A DNA stretch of 64,000 nt from Embleya sp045207655 (GCF_045207655.1 NZ_CP108784.1:7502001-7566000); one strand, 5' to 3'. Positions 31,924 to 41,162 are shown, numbered from the stretch's first letter. The notes: a model not told the origin generated them from the letters alone. Made by a program: numbers and translations.

Positions 31924-33093
31924 TCAGGAGGCGGCGGGCGGCGTCATCGCGGCCACGACCGCCTGGCGCAGCGCGCCGATGAAGCGCTCGCTGTTCTCGT
32001 TCGCCCAGGCCATCGAGGCCTGCCGGGGCCGGTTGGCGCCGGTGAAGTGCGGCACGACGTACTCGGCGAACAACTCGTAGCTGCGCCGCTTGTCCGCGGG
32101 GCGCGCGATCGGCAGGTCGAGCAGGAGCAGCGTGCCGAAGCCGCCGGAGTGCTCGGCCATCGCGGTGATGCGTTCGATCGCCTGCGCGGGTGTGCCGATC
32201 ATCGCGACGCCGAAGGTCGGGAAGCCCTCGCCGGTCCACTGCGCGACGGCCTGCCGGGCGGTCGCGCCCCAGGGCATGGTCATCCCGGACAGTCCCTGGA
32301 TGTAGTCGACGAGGTGGTGCACGCCGTACTCGGCCTGCTCGCGCGCGGCCTCGGTGGTCTCCGCGAGGTGCATCGGCACCACCAGCCGCCAGCGCTCGCG
32401 GTCGGCGACATGGCCGTGTTCGGCGCAGGTCTTCGCGTACACGTCCCAGTTCGTGGCCAGCGCGGCGAGGCCCGACGGGTCGGCGGCGGCGAGCGAGAGC
32501 AGGCCCATGCCGTGGGTGCCGGCCTGTACCGAGCCGGACGGCGAGACGGTGGAGGCGCACACGGTCTCGATGCCGTCGCGGGAGTACGGGGCCAGGTGCA
32601 GCCGGGCCTGGTCCAGGGTGAACCAGTCGGTCTTCATGGTCACCGTCTCGCCGCGCAGCAGCGGCACGATCGCGGCCAGCGCCTGGGCCATCATGCTCCG
32701 CTGGCGCATCGGGTCGATGCCCATCATGAAGGCGTCCGAGGCCAGTTGGCCGGGGCCGGAGCCGAACATCACCCGCCCGCGCGATTGCAGGTCCAACTGC
32801 ACGATGCGGTCCGCCAGGACCAACGGGTGGTGGTAGGGCAGCGAGTTGACGCCGGTGCCGAGTCGGATTCGGGTGGTGCGTTCGGCGGCGGCGGCGATGA
32901 ACACCTCGGGCGAGGCGATCGTCTCGTACCCGGCCGAGTGGTGCTCGCCGATCCACGCCTCCTCGAAGCCGAGCGCGTCCAGGTGCTCGACCAGGTCGAG
33001 GTCCCGGCGCAGTTGCAGCGCGGGGTTGCCGTCGATGCCGTGGTAGGGGGCGATGAAGGCGCCGAAGCGGGTCGGGGGAGCGGCTGCGGACAC
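31924..33093 (-). CDS. LLM-class flavin-dependent oxidoreductase
   Basis: The 389-residue bacterial luciferase-like TIM barrel has FGAFIAPYHGIDGNPALQLR, DALGFEEAWIGEHHSAGYET, ERTTRIRLGTGVNSLPYHHP and GRVMFGSGPGQL. The EHHSAGYE segment and length fit FMN-dependent alkanal monooxygenase-like enzymes needing a reductase. The GTG at 33093 after AAGGG is preferred; an ATG at 33132 in frame lies in the operator. It is probably co-transcribed with the downstream MDR gene and controlled by the divergent PaaX protein. Confidence 0.88.
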   Translation of the reverse strand: MSAAAPPTRFGAFIAPYHGIDGNPALQLRRDLDLVEHLDALGFEEAWIGEHHSAGYETIASPEVFIAAAAERTTRIRLGTGVNSLPYHHPLVLADRIVQLDLQSRGRVMFGSGPGQLASDAFMMGIDPMRQRSMMAQALAAIVPLLRGETVTMKTDWFTLDQARLHLAPYSRDGIETVCASTVSPSGSVQAGTHGMGLLSLAAADPSGLAALATNWDVYAKTCAEHGHVADRERWRLVVPMHLAETTEAAREQAEYGVHHLVDYIQGLSGMTMPWGATARQAVAQWTGEGFPTFGVAMIGTPAQAIERITAMAEHSGGFGTLLLLDLPIARPADKRRSYELFAEYVVPHFTGANRPRQASMAWANENSERFIGALRQAVVAAMTPPAAS

Positions 33094-33115
33094 GAGTGGA
33101 ACCCTTCGTAGAGAC

Positions 33116-33154
33116 GTAGGACACAAGAACATGCTTCAATGAGTTATGTCCTAC
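33116..33154. promoter_or_regulatory. Operator-like inverted repeat overlapping the PaaX start
   Basis: GTAGGACA (33116-33123) and TGTCCTAC (33147-33154) are perfect 8-bp arms 23 bases apart. The right arm covers codons 1-3 of the PaaX-like gene and the left arm lies 23 bases before the LLM start. It suits binding by a dimeric repressor that controls both genes. Confidence 0.65.
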
Positions 33155-34030
33155 ATGGAGGATGGCGAGGAAACAAGGGGCGCCGGCCGCACGGCGCCGC
33201 GCACCCGGCGCACCGCGGACGGCGGGCCCAGTGCGCGCACGTTGTTGTTGACCGTGCTGGGGGAGTACGTGCGCTGGCCCGGGCACGACGGCGTGTGGTC
33301 GCCGACGGCGGTGGCCGCGCTCGGCGCGCTCGGTGTGCCGGAGGCGGCGACCCGGCGGGCGATCACCCGGCTGACGCAGGAGGGCTGGCTGTCGGCGCGG
33401 GCGCAGGGGCGCTACACCCGGCTGACCCTCGCGCCGTCGTTGTACCGGCTGCTCACCGGGTGGACCGAGCGGTTGTCCCGGGCGACACGCGAGACGCCCT
33501 GGTCGGGGCAGTGGCAGCAGTTGCTCCTGCGGCCGCCGGCGGCACTGCGCGAGGCGCGCGCGGTGGTCGAGGAGCAGCTCGCGTTCGAGGGTTTCGGCGA
33601 TCTGGGCCGGGGGGTGTGGATCGCGGCGGACCCGGGCGGGGTGGACGCGCTGCGGGCGCTGATCGACGAACGCGGCCTGACCGGGCACGCGACCTGGATG
33701 ACCTCCACCGTGTGCGACGCGGCGCGCGAGCGGGCCCTGGTCGACCAGGCGTGGGACCTGGGCGCGGTGCGGGCGGACCTGGAGGCGTTCGTGAACCGAT
33801 TCACCGATGCCCGGGCGGGCACCGACGAGGAGGCGTTCGAGCTGCGCACCCGGCTGGTGCACGCGTGGCGGCTGACCTTCGAGCGCGACCCGCGGCTGCC
33901 CGCGGCGCTGCTGCCGGCGGACTGGCCGGGGCCGGCCGCGAGCGACCTGTTCGTGGCCACGTGGCGGCGGATCCACGAGCCGGCGCAGCGGTGGTGGGCG
34001 CACCTGGATCGGGATCCGCGAACGGGCTGA
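33146..34030 (+). CDS. PaaX-family transcriptional regulator
   Basis: The 294-residue protein shows the PaaX plan. An N-terminal winged helix carries SARTLLLTVLGEYVRWPGHD, VPEAATRRAITRLTQEGWLS and RYTRLTLAP. A central PaaX domain has FGDLGRGVWIAADP, and a C-terminal PaaX_C part ends RRIHEPAQRWWAHL. PaaX represses phenylacetate catabolism via its CoA ester; relatives control other acyl-CoA pathways. The divergent LLM/MDR genes are its likely targets. There is little space for a ribosome site before ATG 33146, so the start is slightly uncertain. Confidence 0.88.
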   Translation: MSYMEDGEETRGAGRTAPRTRRTADGGPSARTLLLTVLGEYVRWPGHDGVWSPTAVAALGALGVPEAATRRAITRLTQEGWLSARAQGRYTRLTLAPSLYRLLTGWTERLSRATRETPWSGQWQQLLLRPPAALREARAVVEEQLAFEGFGDLGRGVWIAADPGGVDALRALIDERGLTGHATWMTSTVCDAARERALVDQAWDLGAVRADLEAFVNRFTDARAGTDEEAFELRTRLVHAWRLTFERDPRLPAALLPADWPGPAASDLFVATWRRIHEPAQRWWAHLDRDPRTG

Positions 34031-34046
34031 CCTTTCCCCGAACGGG

Positions 34047-34083
34047 CCTCGTCCCGGCCGGCACCCCACCGGTCGGGACGAGG
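34047..34083 (+). terminator. Hairpin terminator after the PaaX gene
   Basis: CCTCGTCCCG (34047-34056) pairs perfectly with CGGGACGAGG (34074-34083). Extra pairs in the loop (GCCGG/CCGGT) extend the stem. It begins 17 bases after the stop. Confidence 0.75.
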
Positions 34084-34167
34084 TCCGTCGTCGTTTTCGT
34101 CTCGCTCGGCGGCGCGGTGGGCTTGCGAAGGGATACCCCCACCCCCTACCTTCATCTCATGCTCGTA

Positions 34168-34181
34168 TGAAGAGCTGTTCA
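34168..34181. promoter_or_regulatory. ArsR/SmtB-type operator
   Basis: TGAAGAGCTGTTCA is a near-palindrome (12 of 14 positions symmetric) of the TGAAnnnnnnTTCA type bound by ArsR/SmtB metal sensors. It lies 55 bases before the ArsR-family start. Confidence 0.65.
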
Positions 34182-34236
34182 GACGTTACGATGTCCGAGT
34201 CGATGCGATGGCGGACGTGATCGTGGAGGTGACCCG

Positions 34237-34623
34237 GTGGCGCAGCCGGTGAACGCGGATCTGGTGGACTCGGTGCGGTCGCGGCTGCCCGACGGCCCCC
34301 ATCTGGCCGAGACCGCGGACGTGTTCGCGCTGCTGGGCGATCCCGGGCGGCTGACCCTGCTGGTCGCGCTGCTGGAGGGCGAACTGTGCGTACGCGACCT
34401 GGCCGCCGCGTGCGGGCAGGGCGAGTCGGCGGTCTCGCACCAGCTTCGGCTGCTGCGCGCGCACCAGGTGGTGACGGTGCGCCGGGAGGGCCGATTGGCC
34501 TACTACCGGCTCGCGGACGCCCACGTACGCCTGCTCCTGGACGTGGCGCTGGCGCACATCGGCCACGCCCCCGCCACCGATCACACCGGCTGCGCGAGCG
34601 AGATTCCCGGAGGGATTTCATGA
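34237..34623 (+). CDS. ArsR/SmtB-family metal sensor (zinc-type alpha-5 site)
   Basis: The 128-residue winged helix has DLAAACGQGESAVSHQLRLL as recognition region and VTVRREGRLAYYRLAD as wing. The last helix shows Asp94, His96, His107 and His110 in the D-x-H-x10-H-x2-H spacing of SmtB/CzrA alpha-5 sites that bind zinc or cobalt. Such repressors release DNA when metal rises. The ATG of the CDF transporter overlaps its stop, so it very probably controls metal export. Confidence 0.9.
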   Translation: MAQPVNADLVDSVRSRLPDGPHLAETADVFALLGDPGRLTLLVALLEGELCVRDLAAACGQGESAVSHQLRLLRAHQVVTVRREGRLAYYRLADAHVRLLLDVALAHIGHAPATDHTGCASEIPGGIS

Positions 34624-35684
34624 CCACCCGCGAGCACGACCACGCCCCGGACGCGCCCGGGTCCGCCGCGCCGGCCGGCGAGTCGCACGGTGCCCATGCC
34701 GCCCACGACGGCCACGGCCACGACGGCCACGACCACGGGGGATCCGGGCACGCGGGTCACTCGCACGGTGTGGCCCCGGACGCGGACCGGCGCTACCTGA
34801 CCGCCGCGCTCGTGCTGATCGGCGCGTTCATCGTGGTCGAGGTCACCGTCGGCATCCTGGCGAACTCGCTCGCGCTGATCACCGACGCCGGACACATGGT
34901 CACCGACGCGTTCGCGATCGGCCTCGCGCTGGTCGCCATGCGCCTCGCGGCCCGACCCGCGCGCGGGCGCTGGACGTACGGATTCAAGCGCGCCGAGATC
35001 CTGTCCGCGCAGATCAACGGCATCACGTTCCTGGTACTCGCGGTGTGGTTCACCTACGAGGCGGTCCGCCGGTTGATCTCGCCGCCCGACGTCGAGGGCT
35101 CGCTGGTGATCGTCACCGCCGCGGTCGGCATCGTGATCAACGTGATCGCGGCGTGGCTGATCTCGCGAGCCAACCGCTCCAGCCTCAACATCGAGGGCGC
35201 CTACCAGCACATCCTGAACGATCTGTGGGCGTTCATCGCGACGCTGATCTCCGGCATCGTGGTGTTGAGCACCGGCTTCGCCCGGGCCGACGCGATCGCG
35301 TCGCTGATCGTCGCGGCGCTGATGCTCAAGTCCGGTATCGCGCTGGTCCGCGAGTCGTGGCGGATCTTCCTGGAGGCGGCCCCCGCCGGCATCGAGCCGG
35401 ACGCGGTCGGCAGCGACCTGGCCTCGGTCGAGGGCGTCACCGAGGTCCACGACCTGCACATCTGGACCATCACGTCCGGCTTCCCGGCGCTGTCCGCACA
35501 CGTCCTGGTCGAACCCGGCGACGACTGTCACCGGGTGCGCGACCGGCTCCAGGAACGGCTGCGCGAGCGGTACGCGATCACCCACACCACGCTCCAGGTC
35601 GACCACGCCGACCCGGCGGTGCTGGCGATCGGCACGACGCGGGGGCACTGCGAGGACCCGCACGGGGCGGTGCACACGCCCTGA
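34620..35684 (+). CDS. Cation diffusion facilitator (CzcD/ZitB-like zinc exporter)
   Basis: The 354-residue protein begins with a His-rich tail (residues ~6-52, with HAAHDGHGHDGHDHGG), which likely buffers metal. Six membrane helices follow. SLALITDAGHMVTDAFAIG (helix 2) and YQHILNDLWAFIATLISG (helix 5) carry the H-x-x-x-D and H-x-x-x-D metal site. A cytosolic C-domain holds VHDLHIWTITSGFPALSAHV. It exports Zn2+ or Cd2+ by proton exchange. It is translationally coupled to the ArsR-type sensor. A 48-bp palindrome ends the unit. Confidence 0.93.
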   Translation: MTTREHDHAPDAPGSAAPAGESHGAHAAHDGHGHDGHDHGGSGHAGHSHGVAPDADRRYLTAALVLIGAFIVVEVTVGILANSLALITDAGHMVTDAFAIGLALVAMRLAARPARGRWTYGFKRAEILSAQINGITFLVLAVWFTYEAVRRLISPPDVEGSLVIVTAAVGIVINVIAAWLISRANRSSLNIEGAYQHILNDLWAFIATLISGIVVLSTGFARADAIASLIVAALMLKSGIALVRESWRIFLEAAPAGIEPDAVGSDLASVEGVTEVHDLHIWTITSGFPALSAHVLVEPGDDCHRVRDRLQERLRERYAITHTTLQVDHADPAVLAIGTTRGHCEDPHGAVHTP

Positions 35685-35696
35685 CGGGCGAGGCGG

Positions 35697-35744
35697 ACGG
35701 CCGAGGGGCCCGGGTACCGATCGGTACCCGGGCCCCTCGGCCGT
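35697..35744. terminator. 48-bp perfect palindrome between convergent genes
   Basis: The 48 bases centred on CGATCG are their own reverse complement (24-base arms, half beginning ACGGCCGAGGGGCCCGGGTA). It begins 13 bases after the CDF stop and ends 32 bases before the gatD stop, serving both. This is the longest perfect palindrome noticed in the window. Confidence 0.85.
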
Positions 35745-35776
35745 GTCGTTCTCGTGCTCGGTTCGAGGCGGCCCGC

Positions 35777-36514
35777 TCAGTTCGAGGCGGCGGCCCGGAC
35801 CGTGCGCAGGCGCTCGGAGCGCAACTGCTCGTGCCAGTGGTCGCCCAGCGGGGTCAGCGGCACGCCGGTGGCCCAGGTGAGCAGCAGGTCGGCGAGCGCC
35901 GGGTTGCGCGACATCACCGGCCCGTGCATGTACGTGCCGATCACCCGACCCGCGTAGGCGCCCTCGGTGCCGTCGCCGGTCCCGTTCCCGTTGCCGTGGG
36001 TGACCCTGGCCAGCGGCTTGGCGCCGGGGCCCACGTAGGTGACGCCCTGGTGGTTCTCGAAGCCGGAGAGCACCGGCAGGCCGAGCGCCGGGTCGACCTC
36101 GGCCAGCACCTCGCCGACGCAGCGCTTGCCGGGCGCGCCCCGGCCGGAGCGTACGTCCAGCAGACCCAGGCCCGCCTCGGGCTGGTCCAGGTCGTCGATG
36201 AACTCGTTGCCGATGATCTGGTATCCGGCGCACACCGCGAGCAGCGCGGCGCCGGCGCCCACGGCGGTGGCCAGGCCCGGGTCGCGGCGCAGCCGCTCGG
36301 CGGCCAGGCGCTGCGGCCGGTCCTCGCCGCCGCCGATCAGGTAGATGTCACCGGAGGTGGGCACGGGCTGGTCGGAGCGCACGTCCACGCGCTCGACCTC
36401 GATGCCGCGCATCAGCGCGCGCCGCTCCACGATCAGCGCGTTGCCCTGGTCGCCATATGTGCTGAGCAGGTCCGGGTAGATCCAGACCAGGCGCAGCCTG
36501 CTCTCACCGATCAT
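35777..36514 (-). CDS. gatD: Lipid II isoglutaminyl synthase, glutaminase subunit GatD
   Basis: The 245-residue class I glutamine amidotransferase begins LVWIYPDLLSTYGDQGNALI, the GatD hallmark. It has IYLIGGGEDRPQ, nucleophile Cys95 in LLAVCAGYQIIG, and YMHGPVMSRNPALADLLL with the catalytic His. With MurT it amidates the alpha-carboxyl of D-Glu in lipid II. Its ATG overlaps the murT stop by 4 bases (ATGA), so the pair is co-translated, as in other Gram-positive bacteria. Confidence 0.94.
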   Translation of the reverse strand: MIGESRLRLVWIYPDLLSTYGDQGNALIVERRALMRGIEVERVDVRSDQPVPTSGDIYLIGGGEDRPQRLAAERLRRDPGLATAVGAGAALLAVCAGYQIIGNEFIDDLDQPEAGLGLLDVRSGRGAPGKRCVGEVLAEVDPALGLPVLSGFENHQGVTYVGPGAKPLARVTHGNGNGTGDGTEGAYAGRVIGTYMHGPVMSRNPALADLLLTWATGVPLTPLGDHWHEQLRSERLRTVRAAASN

Positions 36515-37800
36515 GCCTGTGCCGCTTCCTTGATCGTCTTGCGAAGCTGTTGGAACGCCGTGTAGTTGGCGATGACCTCGATCTGGCCGGGCGGCGAGGC
36601 GGCGACCGCCTGGGCGAGCGTCTCGAAGACCTGGAACTGCAGGCCCGCGACCTCCAGCCGGACGGCCAGGTCGAGCCGACGCTGGCCGAGCACGAACAGC
36701 GGGCGGCCGGCGAGCTGGGTGAAGTCGACGTCCCAGATCCACGAGGTGTCCTTGCCGTCCGCGTCGAGCGCGTTGACGGACAGGATCACCGGGGTGGGCG
36801 GCGGGTCGATCAGCGAGAACGTCTCGACCCAGCCGGCCGGGTTCTTCGCGAGCAACAAGCGCAGCTTGCGACCCAGGTAGTCGACCACGTCGTAGCGGCC
36901 GGCGACGGCGGTGACGTGCTTCATCCGCTCCAGGGCCGCGTCCACGGGCACCCCGAACAGCGACGCGACGGCCGCGGCGGTGACCGCGTTGGCCCGGTTG
37001 GCGCGGCCGGGGAGCTGGAGGTGCAGCGGCCACACCTGCCCGTCCGGGTCGACCATGCGATCCCCGGCCAGCGACCAGGTGGGCGAGGGACGGCGGAAGT
37101 CGCACTCCGAGCAGAACCAGTCGTCGCCCGGACGCTGCATCACGCCGCCGCACTGCGGGCAGGACCAGGAGTCCTCCTGCCAGGTCTGCCCGGCGGCGAC
37201 CCACAACACGTCCTTGCTGGAGGAGGCGGCCCACACGATCAGCGGGTCGTCCGCGTTGGCGACCACGATCGCGTCGCGCCCACGCAGGCCCTCGCGCCAC
37301 TTCTCGGCGAGCATCCGGGTCTCGGCGGCGCGGTCGAGCTGGTCGCGGGAGAGGTTGAGCAGCGCGATGGCGACCGGGTCGGAGTCGCGGGCGACACCGG
37401 CGAGATACTTCTCGTCGACCTCGATCACGCCGTAGCGGGCCTCGTTGCCGGCGCCCGCGAGCGCGGAGGTGATGCCGGCGGGCATGTTCGCGCCCAGCGC
37501 GTTGGACACCACGGGACCCGCCGCGCGCATCGCCTCGGCGACGAGGCGGGTGGTGGTGGTCTTGCCGTTGGTCCCGGAGATCAGCACCACCTGCAGGTCC
37601 ACCGACAACTGCGCGAGCAGGTCCGGAGCGAGTCGCAGCGCGAGCTTGCCGCCGATGACCGAACCGCTGCCCTTGCCGGCGCGTCGCGAGATGGCCGCGG
37701 TCACCCGACTCGCGGTGATCGCCAATTTGGAACGCGGCGGCAACGCCTTGGGGGAGCGCTGCGGCGCACCCCCCTGGCCGGGAACGCTATTGCCTGACAT
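36511..37800 (-). CDS. murT: Lipid II isoglutaminyl synthase subunit MurT
   Basis: The 429-residue Mur-ligase homologue has the ATP loop GTNGKTT (76-82) in VVLISGTNGKTTTTRLVAEA. SNALGANMPAGITSAL and NLSRDQLDRAAE follow. It has the MurT-specific Cys4 zinc ribbon, CPQCGG and CSECDF, near residues 210-230, and a C-terminal DUF1727 domain. It supplies the phosphorylated D-Glu intermediate that GatD amidates. GGAGG eleven bases before ATG 37800 supports the start over an in-frame TTG at 37818. Confidence 0.95.
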   Translation of the reverse strand: MSGNSVPGQGGAPQRSPKALPPRSKLAITASRVTAAISRRAGKGSGSVIGGKLALRLAPDLLAQLSVDLQVVLISGTNGKTTTTRLVAEAMRAAGPVVSNALGANMPAGITSALAGAGNEARYGVIEVDEKYLAGVARDSDPVAIALLNLSRDQLDRAAETRMLAEKWREGLRGRDAIVVANADDPLIVWAASSSKDVLWVAAGQTWQEDSWSCPQCGGVMQRPGDDWFCSECDFRRPSPTWSLAGDRMVDPDGQVWPLHLQLPGRANRANAVTAAAVASLFGVPVDAALERMKHVTAVAGRYDVVDYLGRKLRLLLAKNPAGWVETFSLIDPPPTPVILSVNALDADGKDTSWIWDVDFTQLAGRPLFVLGQRRLDLAVRLEVAGLQFQVFETLAQAVAASPPGQIEVIANYTAFQQLRKTIKEAAQA

Positions 37801-38031
37801 CGAAGAAGGTTCCTCCAAGCGACGGCCCCGACCGGCGGTGGCCCATGACCGGTTGTACCGGCCGCCACCCTATAGGCGTGGACGCGCGGGGTGGTTGCCG
37901 TGGTTGCGCCCTGTCCGGGTCGCGAGGGTGTGTCCGCCCACACGGTTCGTCGCGTGGGTCGGGGTTTTGCGGCGGGTGGGCATGCGTGATCCGGGCGCGT
38001 GGCCCGGAGCGCGCGTGTTGGTGCGTTGGGG

Positions 38032-38712
38032 TTACGGAAGGCGCCAGTCGATCGGTTGTGCGCCCTGGGCCACCAGCAGGTCGTTGGTACGGGAGAAGGG
38101 GCGGGAGCCGAAGAAGCCGCCGGCGGCGGACATCGGGGACGGGTGGGCCGATTCCACCACGGCCGCGCCGGGGCCCAGCAGCGGCCGGGCGTTGCGGGCG
38201 TCGCGGCCCCACAGGATGGACACCAGCGGAGTGCCGCGCGCCGCGAGGGACTTGATGGCCTGCTCGGTGACCTCTTCCCAGCCCTTGCCGCGGTGGGCGG
38301 CGGGGCGACCGGGGGCGGTGGTCAGTGCGCGGTTGAGCAGCAACACGCCCTGGGAGGCCCACGGGGTCAGGTCGCCGTTGGTCGGCATCGGCAGGTCCAG
38401 GTCGCGGTTCATCTCGGTGAAGATGTTGATCAGCGAACCCGGCAACGGCCGTACCTCAGGGGCGACCGCGAAGCTCAGTCCCACCGCGTGTCCGGGGTTG
38501 GGATAGGGGTCCTGACCCACGATCAGCACCCGCACATCCGCGAACGGCTGCGTGAACGCCCGCAACACATTCGCGCCCGCGGGCACGTAACGCCGCCCCG
38601 CGGCGATCTCTCCTCGCAGGAAGTCGCCCATGGCGGCCACACGGCCCGCCACCGGTTCCAGGGCCTTCGCCCATCCTGCCTCGACAATTTCGCCCAACGG
38701 CCGTGCCACCAT
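38032..38712 (-). CDS. ung: Uracil-DNA glycosylase
   Basis: The 226-residue family 1 UDG has the water-activating motif GQDPYP (66-71) in VRVLIVGQDPYPNPGHAVGL, LLLNRALTT, SILWGRDARN, and the Leu-loop HPSPMSAAGGF (190-200). It removes uracil from DNA in base-excision repair. The ATG at 38712 (MVARPLGEIV) gives the family length. Family members are usually 220-230 residues. No operon partner. Confidence 0.94.
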   Translation of the reverse strand: MVARPLGEIVEAGWAKALEPVAGRVAAMGDFLRGEIAAGRRYVPAGANVLRAFTQPFADVRVLIVGQDPYPNPGHAVGLSFAVAPEVRPLPGSLINIFTEMNRDLDLPMPTNGDLTPWASQGVLLLNRALTTAPGRPAAHRGKGWEEVTEQAIKSLAARGTPLVSILWGRDARNARPLLGPGAAVVESAHPSPMSAAGGFFGSRPFSRTNDLLVAQGAQPIDWRLP

Positions 38713-38923
38713 GGGAGTTGAGCATAGGGCAAACGGGTGACACGCCCTGCCGTACGGACGCTGCGCGGGCACCCCTCGGTACGGGCCGGGTTCGTGCCGC
38801 GCCACCGGCCCCGGATCGGCCGGACGTGGTCGGGCCCGGGTGACTCGGTCGGGCGCCCGCGGGGTCGCCGGGCCGGGCGGCCGAGGCGATCCGCCTCGCC
38901 GCACCCGGACCGGCAGCCGCGGG

Positions 38924-39355
38924 CTACTCGATCAAGCCCGTCACGAGGTCCCAGGCATCCTCGGGGTCCGAGCCGGCCAGGGACAGGGCCACCGCCGCCT
39001 CGCACGCGGCCAACGCGAAGACCGCGCCCACCCACGTGCGTTCCGCGGGGGTCAGCCGGCGCCACTCGATCGCGCCGCCGGCCCCGTCGACCAGATCCGA
39101 GGCCACCACGAGCCAGCCCCACTCGGCACTGCCCCGGCCGGCCGCGAGGGCGCGCAGTACGCCCGTGCCCAGCAGGACATCCCGCGCGCCGAGGCCGCGG
39201 CCCAGCAACGACGCCTCCCGGGCCGCGGTGGGCCGCAACCACACCCCACCGCGCGGAGTCACCATGGACACCACCCCGGCGGCGACTCTTCCCGCCGCCA
39301 ATATCGCCGCCATACGTCCGGCCGACCCGGATATCGCCCCCGAAACCGCCACCAC
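38924..39355 (-). CDS. Hypothetical small membrane protein (DUF4267-like)
   Basis: This 143-residue protein has three or four weak hydrophobic segments. It contains REASLLGRGLGARDVLLGTG, recalling the G-A-R-D motif of DUF4267-like proteins, and ERTWVGAVFALAACEAAVAL near the end. AAGGGG precedes the GTG at 39355; shorter starts are possible. Function unknown. Confidence 0.6.
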   Translation of the reverse strand: MVAVSGAISGSAGRMAAILAAGRVAAGVVSMVTPRGGVWLRPTAAREASLLGRGLGARDVLLGTGVLRALAAGRGSAEWGWLVVASDLVDGAGGAIEWRRLTPAERTWVGAVFALAACEAAVALSLAGSDPEDAWDLVTGLIE

Positions 39356-39613
39356 TGCCCCTTATCGACAACAGTTCGCATCCCCCCGGCCCATCGACCG
39401 GCGGCCCACACCGTAGCGGTGCCCCGAATCACGGGCCTCGCACCCCCACCACGCACGCGAGCCCCGTTCCGGTTTCCGCTCCGGGCCCCACCCGGCCTGC
39501 CGGGACAAGTCGACGGCAAGCCGGGCGAGTTCGGCCGCGGGTACACGGGCGGTGTGGTGAGGCGGTCGGTGCGGGGTGTGCGGCGTGGTGGTGGCGGCGC
39601 GGGTGGGGCGAGG

Positions 39614-41101
39614 TCAGTCGCGGATCGCGCCGTCCGGGCGGTAGACCATCAGGCGGCGGCCCTTGGCGATGCGCAATTGCGAGGCGCCGGGGCGGACCTC
39701 GCCGTCGACGGCGAGTTCGGCGCCCTCCTGGATCTCGGAGAGCCGGACCGTGCGGGCCGTGGAGGCCTCGTACACGCGCGAGGTGCCCAGGGTGCCGGAC
39801 AACACGGCGGCCACCAGGCGGGTGCGGGCCAGCGGGCGGGAGGCGTCCACGATGCGTACGTCGAGCAGGCCGTCGGTGAGGTCGGGGCGGTAGGTGGGCG
39901 CGAAGCCCTCCGGGGCGTACTGGCCGTTGCCCAGGAACAGCAGCCACAACGAGCGCGGCCGACCGTTGACACGCATCTTGACCGGTCCCGCGTCCCGGAG
40001 CACCCGGACCAGGCCCACCAGCATGGCCGGCCACTTGCCGATCTTGCCCTCCAACTCCTCGCGGAAGCGCACCAGATCGGGATAGACGCCGAGCGAGAAG
40101 GTGTTCAGGAAGAGCTCGGGACCCAACTCCTCGCCGTCGTCGGAGAACGGGTGCGAGTGGTCGCGCTGCAACTCGGCGACGTCCACCAGCACCGCCTCGC
40201 CCGCCGAGAGCGCCAGCACGGTGTCCTCCAACCGGGTCAGGCCCAGGTCGCCGGCGAAGTGGTTGAGCGTGCCGGCGGGGAAGACCGCGAGCGGCATGCC
40301 CCGGTCGAGCGCGATCCGCGCGGCGCAGTTCACACTGCCGTCGCCGCCCGCGACGCCCAACACCCGCGCCTCCCGGGCCGCCTCGCACAGCAGCGCGACC
40401 AGGTCGCCGTTCTGGCCGCGCTCGACCACCTTGGCACCGGGCAGGAGTTCGCGCAGGCGCTGGGCGGTGTCGCCCTCGGGGCCCGCCGAGCGGTTGACCA
40501 CGACCACCAGGCCGTCGCCCTCGCCCAGCGCCGGCACCTTCCCGCGCGGCTGCGGCGCGGACGCGGCCTCCACCGGCCGGGTCGGCCACCAGCGCAGCGT
40601 CACCGCGGCCAGACCCGCGCCGAGCGCCGCGCCCGCGAGCACGTCACCCGGGTAGTGCACGCCCGTGTACACCCGGGAGAAGGCCACCGAACCGGCCAGC
40701 GCGCCGGCCGCCACGCCCAGCGGACGCGACTCCAACGCGACGCCGGTGGCGAAGGCCGCCGCGGACGCCGCGTGCCCCGAGGGGAACGAGGTCGTCCACG
40801 GCTGCCGGCTCAGCCGGCGGGCGATCGGCACCGCGTCGATCACCGGCCGGGGCCGGCGTACCCAGCTCTTGAGGACCACATTGGTCACGGTCGACGCGAG
40901 CGCCACCGAACCCAGCCCGCGCAATGCCGCCCGGCGCCCGCTGCGTCCACCGGAAAGCGCCATCCCCGCACCGGTCACCGCCCACAGGCGCGAATGGTTC
41001 GCCGCGCGCGACAAGGCGGGCAGCGCCTTGTTCGCCCACGGCACATGATGCGTTGCCACCCACGCGAAGGCCGCCCGGTCGGCGGCATGGATCTTTCCCA
41101 T
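39614..41101 (-). CDS. Fused PAP2 phosphatase / diacylglycerol-kinase-like protein
   Basis: The 495-residue two-domain protein. Residues ~1-185 form a PAP2 phosphatase with VLKSWVRRPRPVIDAVP (K-x6-RP), TTSFPSGHAASAAAF (PSGH) and SRVYTGVHYPGD (SR-x5-H-x3-D). Residues ~210-490 form a lipid-kinase domain with VVVVNRSAG, VLGVAGGDGSVNCAA (GGDG ATP motif), FPAGTLNHFAGDLGL and a C-terminal beta-rich part. Fusions of this order are frequent in actinobacteria and suggest lipid phosphate turnover. The start at ATG 41101 fits the first PAP2 helix. Confidence 0.9.
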   Translation of the reverse strand: MGKIHAADRAAFAWVATHHVPWANKALPALSRAANHSRLWAVTGAGMALSGGRSGRRAALRGLGSVALASTVTNVVLKSWVRRPRPVIDAVPIARRLSRQPWTTSFPSGHAASAAAFATGVALESRPLGVAAGALAGSVAFSRVYTGVHYPGDVLAGAALGAGLAAVTLRWWPTRPVEAASAPQPRGKVPALGEGDGLVVVVNRSAGPEGDTAQRLRELLPGAKVVERGQNGDLVALLCEAAREARVLGVAGGDGSVNCAARIALDRGMPLAVFPAGTLNHFAGDLGLTRLEDTVLALSAGEAVLVDVAELQRDHSHPFSDDGEELGPELFLNTFSLGVYPDLVRFREELEGKIGKWPAMLVGLVRVLRDAGPVKMRVNGRPRSLWLLFLGNGQYAPEGFAPTYRPDLTDGLLDVRIVDASRPLARTRLVAAVLSGTLGTSRVYEASTARTVRLSEIQEGAELAVDGEVRPGASQLRIAKGRRLMVYRPDGAIRD

Positions 41102-41162
41102 GGCGCCATCACTACCCGCAAGCGCTCCCGACCCGCAAGCGCTCGGCACACCGCGACCCATG

